19,487 nucleotides of DNA from Polyangiaceae bacterium (GTDB lineage Bacteria; Myxococcota; Polyangia; Polyangiales; Polyangiaceae): positions 1 through 19,487 of the forward strand of contig JAICTU010000123.1 of the NCBI GenBank assembly GCA_025936205.1. The letters run 5' to 3'. The position numbers and the translations under genes were made by a program. The number at the start of each line of letters is the position of its first letter. The stretch's first letter is position 1. The notes under the pieces were generated by a model. The model was not told the DNA's origin. It searched no databases and saw only the letters and a program-made list of their open reading frames with translations. Positions 6,918 to 14,700 of the stretch are shown here, in pieces.

Positions 6918-8147
6918 ATGCGAGTCCGGTCCTGTTTCACCATCGTTGCCGCGAGCCTGAGCGGCGCAGCGCTGGCCTGCAGCCAAACCACCCCTGCCGC
7001 CTTCGAACGCAGCGCGCAGCCGCTAGGCTCGGCGGTACTGGTGTCGCTCGAGCTGAGCTCCCCCGAGGGGCGCCACACGTACGCCGGCGCGTACCCCGAG
7101 CTGCCCGCGAGCGATCTCGACACAGGGCAGATGCTCGAGCTGGGCGACTCGGCGAGCGTGATCACCGCCGGTGGCTTCGTGTACGCGTGGGACGGCGAGC
7201 AGGCGACCTACACGCGCTACTCCGTCGATGCGGAGCTGCGCTTCGCGGAGGGCCCGCGCGTCAGCTTCTCCGGCTTCGGGGTGACCGGGCCGGCGCTCAC
7301 GCACTTCGTGTCGCCGACGCGCGCTTACAGCATGCTAAGCGACGCGCAGGCGCTGGTGGTCTGGAACCCGAGCACGATGGAGCTGATCGGCGACATCTCG
7401 ACCGAGGCGCTGTTCGATGCAGAATATCCGCGCGTCGAGTACGGCGAGGCGGTCCGCTTCGGTGACTACGTGGCCTGGCCGATCTCCTGGACGGACTACG
7501 ACAACCTGCGCTTCAAGCCCGTGGTGGGCGTGGCCCTCGCGCACGCCGACGATGAGCAGCAGTTGATCGTGCGCACCGATGCGCGCTGCGGCGCGGGCTG
7601 GAGCCTGTTCTCGGACGAGGCCGGCGACCTGTACGCGGTGGGCAACGCCTACTTCGGCATTGCTCACTTCTTCGGTCCGGATGCAGGCAGCTATCCGGAC
7701 GACTGCGTCGTGCGCATGCTATCGGGAACCACCGAGTTTGACGCCGAATACTCGCGCAATCTCGACCAGATCACGGGCTCGCCGGCAGTCTACTACACGT
7801 GGGCGCTGCCGGACCGAACGCTCTTTGCCGCCGTCTGGGACCCCGCCGACGACCCGAACACTCTGGAGAGCTCCGACGACTACTGGAATGCCCCGCTGCT
7901 GCGCACGCTGGTGCGCATCGACGAGGGTGTCAGCACGAAGGTCGCGAACCTGCCCAAATCCGCGGTCTGGAGTACGCTCGACTATCGTCTGGACGGTGAG
8001 CTCTATGTGCTCCAGTCACAGGGCGCGCTGGCCGATGACGGCTCCGCCGGTAACGCGCGCTCCACGCTGTACCGAGTCGGCAGGGAGAGCGCGGAGAAGG
8101 CGCTCGAGAGCGGGGGCGAGATCGCGGGCATCGGCAGGATTCGCTGA
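6918..8147 (+). CDS. Exported beta-propeller-like protein (paralogue B), probable partner of the TonB receptor
   Basis: This is a 409-residue protein from ATG 6918, chosen over an upstream in-frame ATG because the signal peptide starts here (MRVRSCFTIVAASLSGAALA, then Cys21). The box is ALAC, with Leu at -2 instead of -3, so it could be a non-canonical lipoprotein or a signal-peptidase-I substrate. The strand-rich body lacks enzyme motifs and carries the same ordered blocks as paralogue A (TRYSVDAELRF, SFSGFGV, RAYSML, VVWNPSTMELIGD, WPISWTDYDNLR). It ends 8 bp before the TonB receptor gene, so the two are almost certainly co-transcribed. This recalls the habit of propeller proteins (for example DUF4374) being encoded beside TonB siderophore receptors in other phyla. 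A Fur box precedes the gene. Suggested role: surface or periplasmic accessory in ferri-siderophore handling (inference). Confidence 0.85.
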   Translation: MRVRSCFTIVAASLSGAALACSQTTPAAFERSAQPLGSAVLVSLELSSPEGRHTYAGAYPELPASDLDTGQMLELGDSASVITAGGFVYAWDGEQATYTRYSVDAELRFAEGPRVSFSGFGVTGPALTHFVSPTRAYSMLSDAQALVVWNPSTMELIGDISTEALFDAEYPRVEYGEAVRFGDYVAWPISWTDYDNLRFKPVVGVALAHADDEQQLIVRTDARCGAGWSLFSDEAGDLYAVGNAYFGIAHFFGPDAGSYPDDCVVRMLSGTTEFDAEYSRNLDQITGSPAVYYTWALPDRTLFAAVWDPADDPNTLESSDDYWNAPLLRTLVRIDEGVSTKVANLPKSAVWSTLDYRLDGELYVLQSQGALADDGSAGNARSTLYRVGRESAEKALESGGEIAGIGRIR

Positions 8148-8155
8148 CCGCGGCC

Positions 8156-10333
8156 ATGAAGCCCCTCGCCCGAGAGGCGATCCTGCTGGGTGGCGCGCTG
8201 TTGTGCACGTTGCGCACAGCGGCAGCGCAGGACGCGGGCCTGCCGGCGCCTGATACCGCCGCGGCGTCATTCGAGCCCGGGTCCGAATCCAGGTCGCCGG
8301 AAGCGGAGGTGACCGTCCAGGTCACGCGCAGCGCCCAGCAACAGCTGGAGCACTCTGCCGATGCGGTCAACGTGGTCGACACCCGCAAATCCCAGCACCA
8401 GAGCGCAGATCTGGGCGAGGTGCTGGCGCGCACGCGTGGCGTCGCCCTGCGCCGCGACGGAGGCCTGGGCAGCGACGCGCGTGTCTCCCTGAACGGTCTG
8501 TACGACGATCAAATCCGCTTCTTCCTCGACGGCGTGCCGCTCGATCTGGCGGGCTTTCCCTTCGGCATCGCCAACGTGCCAGTGAACCTGATCCAGCGCG
8601 TCGAGGTGTACCGCGGCGTCGTACCCGTGCGTCTGGGCGCCGACGCTCTCGGCGGCGCCGTCAACCTCGTCCGCGATTCGAGCTTCGAGACTCACCTCGC
8701 TGGCAGCTATCAGGTCGGCTCCTTCGGTACGCATCGGGCCACGCTCGCTGCGCGCTGGCGTCACGAGCCCACGGGGTTCGTGGCCGGCGGCGCCGCAATG
8801 CTGGATCTGGCCAAGAACGACTATCCAATCGACGTCGAGGTCGCCAATGAGCTCGGCCAGCTCAGGCCGGCGACGGTGCGGCGCTTCCACGACGGCTACC
8901 GAGCGTATGGTGGCATGTTGGAGGCGGGCTGGGTCGATCAGCCCTGGGCGAAGCGGCTCACGCTCTCCGCGTACGCTTCGCGCTACGCCAAGGAGCTGCA
9001 GCACAACCTGGTGATGACGATCCCGTACGGCGATGTCGCCTACGGAGAGACCGCCTACGGCAGCACGGCCCGCTATTCGGCGGAGCTTGCTCCGAGCTGG
9101 GAGCTCGATCTGATCGCCGCCTACGCGCACCAGCTCACGGACTTCGTGGACGATAGCGAGTGGGTCTATGATTGGTACGGCCAGCGCGTTCGGATGCGGC
9201 CGATGCCGGGAGAGATCGACGACGCGACGGACCAGTCCCAGTGGCGACACTCGGGGTTCGGACGCGCCATGCTGACCTGGAGCTTCGCAGCGGAGCAGGC
9301 GCTGCGCCTGTCGATCACTCCGAGCTACGCGCGCCGGACCGGCGACGAACGCATTCAGGCCGCCCCGAACGGACGCGATCCACTCAACGCAAAGCAGCGC
9401 CTGTTCACGCTGGTGAGCGGTCTCGAACACGAGCTCACACTGCCGGGCGACCGTCTCTCGAATTCGGTCTTCGTGAAGGACTACGTCTACCATACGGAGA
9501 CGAAGGAGACCGTGCCGGGAGGACTGCAGCGGGACCGCGGCGCCGACCGACACCGGGTCGGTGTAGGCGATGCCCTGCGCCTGCAGCTCGCGCCGTGGCT
9601 GTCGGCGAAGGCCTCCTATGAATATGCGACGCGCTTGCCTCGCGCCGACGAGGTTTTCGGCGACGGCGTGTTGGTCCACGCCAACCTCGAGCTCGCGCCC
9701 GAGGTCAGCCACAACGTCAACTTCGGGCCCCGCGTCGAGCTGAGGGCCCCGAAGCTCGGCGACTGGATGCTGGAGCTGAACGGCTTTTTGCGCAGCGCCG
9801 ACCAGCTGGTGGCGCTGCTCGGCAATGATCGCTTTTACACGTACCAGAATGTGTACGCTGTGCGCAGCCTGGGCGTGGAGGCGGCGCTCGAGTGGCTTTC
9901 TCCAGGCCGCTACCTGAATCTGGATGGGGCCTTCACCTGGCAGGACGTGCGCAACGTCTCTGACGGGGGCGCCTTCGCCCAGTACTCCGGTGACCGCATC
10001 CCGAACCGCCCGTATCTGTTCGCGAGCTGGGGTGCTCGCCTGCGCTTCGCCGGTTTCCCCGGCGCCCTCGACACGCTGGAGCCGTTCTACTCGGGGCGCT
10101 ACGTGCACTCGTTCTTTCGCGGCTGGGAGAGCGTGGGTCTGCGCCAGTTCAAGCAGACAATCGCTACGCAATGGACGCACGGCGCGGGCCTGATCTGGAC
10201 CCTCGATCGCTACCCAGCGCGCGGCTCCGCCACGCTCGAGGTCGACAACTTCAGCAATGCAAAGGCCTTCGACAACTTCGGTGTGCAGCGCCCAGGCCGC
10301 GCGTTCTACTTGAAGCTCACGGCCGAGCGCTGA
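8156..10333 (+). CDS. TonB-dependent outer-membrane receptor (probable ferri-siderophore receptor)
   Basis: This is a 725-residue protein from ATG 8156. The signal peptide is residues 1-24 (cleavage after TAAA). A possible TonB box (EVTVQV, about 51-56) precedes the plug domain, which has LGEVLARTRGVALRR (87-100), FFLDGVPLDL (122-131) and the diagnostic RVEVYRGVVPVRLGADALGG (148-167). The remainder is a strand-rich 22-stranded barrel ending PGRAFYLKLTAER; the final strand has the usual aromatic pattern but three residues follow the expected end. There is no N-terminal STN signalling domain, so surface signalling through a FecR-type system is not expected. Context (8 bp after propeller B, a Fur box upstream of that gene, siderophore biosynthesis operon downstream) points to uptake of the ferric form of the locally made hydroxamate. 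No permease or periplasmic binding protein is in the window. Confidence 0.93.
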   Translation: MKPLAREAILLGGALLCTLRTAAAQDAGLPAPDTAAASFEPGSESRSPEAEVTVQVTRSAQQQLEHSADAVNVVDTRKSQHQSADLGEVLARTRGVALRRDGGLGSDARVSLNGLYDDQIRFFLDGVPLDLAGFPFGIANVPVNLIQRVEVYRGVVPVRLGADALGGAVNLVRDSSFETHLAGSYQVGSFGTHRATLAARWRHEPTGFVAGGAAMLDLAKNDYPIDVEVANELGQLRPATVRRFHDGYRAYGGMLEAGWVDQPWAKRLTLSAYASRYAKELQHNLVMTIPYGDVAYGETAYGSTARYSAELAPSWELDLIAAYAHQLTDFVDDSEWVYDWYGQRVRMRPMPGEIDDATDQSQWRHSGFGRAMLTWSFAAEQALRLSITPSYARRTGDERIQAAPNGRDPLNAKQRLFTLVSGLEHELTLPGDRLSNSVFVKDYVYHTETKETVPGGLQRDRGADRHRVGVGDALRLQLAPWLSAKASYEYATRLPRADEVFGDGVLVHANLELAPEVSHNVNFGPRVELRAPKLGDWMLELNGFLRSADQLVALLGNDRFYTYQNVYAVRSLGVEAALEWLSPGRYLNLDGAFTWQDVRNVSDGGAFAQYSGDRIPNRPYLFASWGARLRFAGFPGALDTLEPFYSGRYVHSFFRGWESVGLRQFKQTIATQWTHGAGLIWTLDRYPARGSATLEVDNFSNAKAFDNFGVQRPGRAFYLKLTAER

Positions 10334-10376
10334 AAAGCGCGGAAGCCGCGGGGCTACCGTGCGACTCCGCCATTTT

Positions 10377-10395
10377 GATTTTGCAAATCATTATC
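10377..10395. promoter_or_regulatory. Fur box upstream of the siderophore biosynthesis operon
   Basis: GATTTTGCAAATCATTATC matches the 19-bp Fur consensus at 15 of 19 positions, with a perfect right half (AATCATTATC). It lies in the 157-bp gap between the receptor gene and the decarboxylase gene, about 95 bp before the start codon, and is strikingly AT-rich against the surroundings. The operon promoter presumably overlaps it, although no clean -10 was found. Iron-repressed expression is predicted. Confidence 0.8.
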
Positions 10396-10490
10396 AATCA
10401 TGCAACATCACGCTCAGAGCCAGCGACCCTGCGTCCCGAGCTCCACTTCGCTCCGCCCCACCTTCCGAGCGAGAGGAGACATCAAGACGA

Positions 10491-12113
10491 ATGGAACTGC
10501 TGTTCGAAACGAAGACCCTGCCCACGAGCGCTTCCGCGTTCGATGCCGGCAGTGACGCGCTGAGCCGCGCCAGGAGCGAAACTGCTGAAGAGCTCGGACG
10601 GCGGCGTTGCGCGGCGATGCTCGCGGGCTCGCGCGAGGGCTTGGCTCAATTGCCGCGCCTACTCGATCAGATCGCGGATGCCGCACTTTCCGCGCGCCGG
10701 CTCGCAGGGCCGCTACCCGCGGGCCGCGCGAGCGACGTGCTCGGCAGCGCGACCGCGGCGCTCGGTTGCCGCGAGCTGCCCAAAGAGGGCATCGGCCCGG
10801 AAGCGGCGCTGTCCCGGCTGGCGCGCGTGCTGATCGAGTACGGCCTCGATCTGGCCCATCCGCGCGCGGCGGCGCACCTCCAGCCACCGCCGCTCGCAGT
10901 GGCCGTCGCCGCCGATGCGCTCGCCAGTGTGACGAACGCCTCCCTCGATACTTACGACTCCGGACCACCCGCGATCGCGATCGAGCGCTGGGTAGTGGGA
11001 GCGCTCGCGCGCATGGTGGGTTTCGAGCGCCGCGGGGATGGCGTGCTGACCCCGGGCGGCTCGCTTTCGAATCTGCTCGGCCTGTTGCTGGCGCGCGACG
11101 CCGCGGGGCTGCGCCAGAAAGTCGATGCCCGGCGCGATGGGGTGAAGGAGATCGTTGCGCCGATCGTGTTGTGTTCGGAGCTGGCGCACTTCTCCGTGCA
11201 GAGGGCCTGTGCCGCACTGGGGCTCGGAGAGAACGCGGTACGCACGGTGCCGGCGGATGAGCGACGCCGGCTACAGCCCGCAGCGCTTGCAGAAGTGCTG
11301 CGCAGTTCAGGGGTGTCAAATACGCCGATCGCGATCGTGGCCACGGCGGGTACGACCGACTTCGGCTCCATTGATCCCCTGCCTGAGGTGGCCGAAATCG
11401 CTGCCGAGCACGGCGTCTGGCTCCATGTGGACGCCGCCTACGGCTTCGGTGCGCTGTTCTCTGAACGCCTGGCGGGCAAGTTACACGGCATCGAGCGCGC
11501 CGACTCCATCACGCTGGACCTGCACAAGCTGGGTTGGCAGCCCGCTGCTGCGAGCGTGCTGCTGGTTGCGAACGCGGCGAATTTCTCCGCGCTGGAGCGA
11601 GAGGTTGCTTATCTCAATCCGGTCGACGACAGCGAAGCCGGTCTGGACGGTTTGCTTGGCCGCAGTCTGCAGACGACGCGGCGGCCAGATGCCGTCAAGA
11701 TCGCCGCGACACTGCTCGCCCATGGGCGCCGGGGCCTGGGTGACATGGTCGACATCTGCCATGATCTCGCCCGCTACGCCGAGCAGCGGATCGGCAGAGA
11801 AGCAGAGCTCGAGCTCGTCTCACCAGCGGAGCTCACCACGGTGGTCTTCCGCTACCAGGGTCGCAGCGATCTGGCGCTCGGCAAGCTGGACCTGGTGAAC
11901 GGGGAGCTGCGGCGACGCTTGCTGGAACGAGGCATCGCCCTGATTGGTCGCACTCTGGCCCAGCCTGCGGGAAGCGGCAGCGAACCGCGCGTATGCTTGA
12001 AATTCACGTTGCTCAATCCATCGGCCACGCCGGGCGATATCGATGACCTGGTGCATGCCGTGCTGCGGGCCGGACGGGACGCCGAGCAACAGCTGCAGGA
12101 GCGGCCGGAATGA
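10491..12113 (+). CDS. PLP-dependent group II amino-acid decarboxylase of siderophore pathway
   Basis: This is a 540-residue protein from ATG 10491, with GAGAGGAGA 12-20 nt upstream. Group II decarboxylase (Pyridoxal_deC) features are present: HPRAAAHLQPPP (123-134), the phosphate loop TPGGSLSN (187-194), the PLP-stacking His233 in SELAHFS, Asp314 in HVDAAYG binding the pyridine nitrogen, and the Schiff-base Lys346 in LDLHKLGWQPAAAS. Family members in siderophore loci make diamines: cadaverine from lysine (DesA, BibA), or 1,3-diaminopropane from 2,4-diaminobutyrate (RhbB). Here the substrate cannot be fixed. No diaminobutyrate aminotransferase gene accompanies it, which mildly favours lysine or ornithine. 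It is the first gene of the Fur-box operon and its TGA overlaps the next ATG (ATGA). It supplies the diamine for N-hydroxylation by the next enzyme. Confidence 0.9.
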   Translation: MELLFETKTLPTSASAFDAGSDALSRARSETAEELGRRRCAAMLAGSREGLAQLPRLLDQIADAALSARRLAGPLPAGRASDVLGSATAALGCRELPKEGIGPEAALSRLARVLIEYGLDLAHPRAAAHLQPPPLAVAVAADALASVTNASLDTYDSGPPAIAIERWVVGALARMVGFERRGDGVLTPGGSLSNLLGLLLARDAAGLRQKVDARRDGVKEIVAPIVLCSELAHFSVQRACAALGLGENAVRTVPADERRRLQPAALAEVLRSSGVSNTPIAIVATAGTTDFGSIDPLPEVAEIAAEHGVWLHVDAAYGFGALFSERLAGKLHGIERADSITLDLHKLGWQPAAASVLLVANAANFSALEREVAYLNPVDDSEAGLDGLLGRSLQTTRRPDAVKIAATLLAHGRRGLGDMVDICHDLARYAEQRIGREAELELVSPAELTTVVFRYQGRSDLALGKLDLVNGELRRRLLERGIALIGRTLAQPAGSGSEPRVCLKFTLLNPSATPGDIDDLVHAVLRAGRDAEQQLQERPE

Positions 12114-13474
12114 ACTCGGAAGTCGATGTCATCGCCGTAGGCTGTGGTCCCTTCAACCTGGGTCTCGCCGCGCTGGCCTCTGGACTCGACCTGCGACTGG
12201 CCGTGCTCGAGGCTCGACCGGAGCTGCGCTGGCACCCGGGGCTGATGTTTGATGACGCCGTGCTGCAGCTCAGCTTTCTCGCGGATCTGGTCACACTGGT
12301 CGACCCGTCTCACCCGCTCTCCTTCCTCGCCTTCCTACAGGCGATGGATCGGCTGTATCCCTTCTTCATCCGCGAGCAATTCCACCCCTCGCGTCGCGAG
12401 TACGAAGAGTACCTGCGCTGGGTGGTGACACGACTCGACAGCATCCGCTTCAGCCAGCGCGTGGAGGCGGTGCGCTGGGACGTTGATCAGCGACGCTTCG
12501 TCGTCGAGTTCACGGGCGCGAACGGCAGCCGCTCATGCCTGCGCTGCCGTGATCTCGTGCTCGGCATCGGGACGGAGCCCTGCGTGCCGGAAGGACTCGC
12601 GGAACTCTCTCCGCGCCGGCTGCTCCACTCGGCTGATTACCTCGAGCGCAGTCGCGACGTCGATGCGGCGGACACCGTGACCGTCGTCGGGTCAGGGCAA
12701 TCCGCGGCCGAGGTGGTCGTCGACCTGCTGCGCCGCAACCTGCAGCGGGGGCCGGCGCTGACCTGGATCACCCGGACCCGCGCTTTCGCTCCGCTGGACT
12801 ACACCAAGCTGGTGCTGGAGATGACGACGCCCGCCTACGTGCGGTACTTCCACGCGCTGCCGCAGGCCACCAAGGACCGCCTCAACGCCGAACAATGGCA
12901 GCACTACAAGGGCATCTCCGCCGAAACATTGGCCGAGATCTATCGACTCTTGTACGATCGCGAGCTGGCGAGTGGTCTGAAGCCGGTCGAACTCCGCTGC
13001 GGAGTCGCCGTGGAGCCACCCGGCCTCGAGGGTGATGGGCGCGCTCTGCTCAGTTGCCGCCATCTCGATACGGGGGCGCGCTTCCGTCATTCAACGTCGC
13101 TGGTCGTCGCAGCCACGGGCTACCGTGAGCGACTCCCGGAGTTTCTCGCCCCGATCGAGCCCTTCATCCGCCGAGACGAGCGCGGACGCTACCGCGTGCG
13201 ACTCAACTACTCCGTGGAACTCGACCCTGCACTGAGCGGCAGGATCTTCGTCGCCAACGCGGAGTTGCACAGCCATGGTGCGGCAACCCCCGATCTTGGT
13301 GTGAGCGCATACCGCAACGCGAGCATCCTGAATACGATTCTGGCTGCCGAAGTCTATCGCCTGCCTGTGCGCACGGCGTTCACGAGCTTCGGGGCGCCGG
13401 CATTGCCGGCAATCCAACCCGCTTCGATCACGTCTGCGCCCGCCGCGGGCCCTTCCCTCTTCGACCCCTCGTGA
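12110..13474 (+). CDS. FAD/NADPH-dependent N-hydroxylating monooxygenase (amine/lysine/ornithine type)
   Basis: This is a 454-residue flavoprotein of the IucD/PvdA/RhbE/DesB family (K_oxygenase). Residues 7-20 contain the FAD motif GCGPFNLGLA. The substrate-site block WHPGLMFDDAVLQLSFLADL (41-60) plus VTLVDPSHPLSFL is characteristic of these enzymes. The NADPH-binding GSGQSAAE is at 194-201 and the C-terminal ATGY motif at 335-338. It hydroxylates a primary amine of a diamine or amino acid to the hydroxylamine that later becomes a hydroxamate. The neighbouring decarboxylase implies a free diamine substrate (cadaverine, putrescine or diaminopropane), although substrate specificity cannot be read reliably. 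The start overlaps the decarboxylase stop by 4 bp, and its own TGA overlaps the GTG start of the exporter (GTGA). Cytoplasmic. Confidence 0.94.
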   Translation: MNSEVDVIAVGCGPFNLGLAALASGLDLRLAVLEARPELRWHPGLMFDDAVLQLSFLADLVTLVDPSHPLSFLAFLQAMDRLYPFFIREQFHPSRREYEEYLRWVVTRLDSIRFSQRVEAVRWDVDQRRFVVEFTGANGSRSCLRCRDLVLGIGTEPCVPEGLAELSPRRLLHSADYLERSRDVDAADTVTVVGSGQSAAEVVVDLLRRNLQRGPALTWITRTRAFAPLDYTKLVLEMTTPAYVRYFHALPQATKDRLNAEQWQHYKGISAETLAEIYRLLYDRELASGLKPVELRCGVAVEPPGLEGDGRALLSCRHLDTGARFRHSTSLVVAATGYRERLPEFLAPIEPFIRRDERGRYRVRLNYSVELDPALSGRIFVANAELHSHGAATPDLGVSAYRNASILNTILAAEVYRLPVRTAFTSFGAPALPAIQPASITSAPAAGPSLFDPS

Positions 13475-14700
13475 CCGCAAAGTTAGCCCTGATTCTGATG
13501 ACCGCCGTGGCCGTGGTCTCGGACTCGCTCCTACACCCGTTCTATCCGCAGTACTTTGCCGAGGTTCTCCAGGTGACGGACCCTCGCCAGGTCGGAGTCT
13601 ATGTGGCGGCGTGCAGCCTGACGGTGCTTGCCTCATTCCCACTCTGGGCGCGCCTGTCTGCGCGCATGAGTCCCATCTGCGTGCTGCTCATCACGCAGGT
13701 CTGCACCGGGTTGCTCGCGCTCGCTTGTAGCGTCGTCCGCACGCTGCCCTGGTTCTGGGCGCTCTCGCTCGGCATGATGGTCTTCAAGGCCAGCTACTTG
13801 CTCATCTATCCATACGTGATGAGCCGCGAGAGCAAGGAACGGCACCTGAGCACGATCAGCTTGCTCGCGTTCGTGGTGTACTTCGGCAATATCTTGTCGG
13901 CTCTGCTCAGCGGGGCCGTCTTCGAACTGCTCTGTCCCCGCTCGTTGTTCACGGTCATGGCTCTGGGCGATGCGCTGCAGAGCCTGCTCTGTCTCTGGTT
14001 GCTCGCGCTGGATCGAGCGCCGCTAGCGCACGCCGAGGCGTCTACCCTGTCAGCAGCCCCCGGCGCGCCGCGCGTGGCTCGAGCTGTCCCGCTGCGCTTT
14101 GTGTCGCGCCTCGGGCTGGTGATGCTGGTCATGTATTTCAGCGCCTATTTTAGCGAGCCGTTCTTCTCCTCTTACTGGGAGGGCTTGTCTGGCGCCGATG
14201 GCAGGATCGCCACGGGCCTGGTTTACGCGTTACCTGGGATGGCCGCGCTCGCCGGCTTGATCGCGAACCAGCGACGCACACAGGAGTCCGACGCCGGCCA
14301 CTCCGGCGTGCTCCCCGCAGTGGGACTCGCCATGTTGGGCCTGGCGCTCGAGGCCTCGGGCCTGGGGGCGCTCGTGCTCGCCGGAAGGCTGCTCTCCGGG
14401 TGGGGTCTATTCCAGGCCATGGTGCGCCTCGACTCATTGCTCTTTCGCTCCAGCACGCCGGAGAGCTATTCGCTCGACTTCAGCAAGGCCAACGCCTTTC
14501 AGGGCCTGGGCGTCCTGTTCGCATCGCTCGGCGCCGGCGCCCTCGTCTCCGCGTGCGGCCCCCGGATGACCTTCCTGGTAGCAGCCGGAGGTTTCGCGCT
14601 GGGCTTGACCCTGTACTGCACACTCTTTCGCGACGAGCTGCGGAACACCCAGGCGGCGCCGCTCGGACGCGGCGAAGCCACCACGAAAGGAATCACGTGA
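13471..14700 (+). CDS. MFS transporter, probable siderophore exporter
   Basis: This is a 409-residue membrane protein starting at GTG 13471, inside a GTGA overlap with the monooxygenase stop. About twelve hydrophobic helices can be counted, six on each side of a hydrophilic central loop at about residues 182-210 (DRAPLAHAEASTL onward). The first helix ends in VVSDSLLHPFYPQYF, a pattern like that of MFS exporters in other NIS siderophore loci (AlcS/PvsC-like, from memory). A short positively charged loop (WARLSARMSP, 59-68) sits at the MFS signature position between helices 2 and 3. Its place in the middle of the biosynthetic operon suggests efflux of the finished siderophore across the inner membrane; an importer role cannot be excluded. 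Its stop overlaps the next GTG start by 4 bp, and AAAGGA for that gene lies inside its last codons. Confidence 0.9.
   Translation: MTAKLALILMTAVAVVSDSLLHPFYPQYFAEVLQVTDPRQVGVYVAACSLTVLASFPLWARLSARMSPICVLLITQVCTGLLALACSVVRTLPWFWALSLGMMVFKASYLLIYPYVMSRESKERHLSTISLLAFVVYFGNILSALLSGAVFELLCPRSLFTVMALGDALQSLLCLWLLALDRAPLAHAEASTLSAAPGAPRVARAVPLRFVSRLGLVMLVMYFSAYFSEPFFSSYWEGLSGADGRIATGLVYALPGMAALAGLIANQRRTQESDAGHSGVLPAVGLAMLGLALEASGLGALVLAGRLLSGWGLFQAMVRLDSLLFRSSTPESYSLDFSKANAFQGLGVLFASLGAGALVSACGPRMTFLVAAGGFALGLTLYCTLFRDELRNTQAAPLGRGEATTKGIT

Noticed and set aside
8267..10180. 637-codon open frame on the minus strand opposite the TonB receptor
   Set aside because: It mirrors the receptor codon phase, as is usual in GC-rich genes, and has no recognisable domain, signal peptide or ribosome site. 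The receptor on the plus strand is unmistakable.
10325..10345. GCGC-TGAAAA-GCGC stem at the receptor stop as a terminator
   Set aside because: The stem is only 4 bp and no T run follows.
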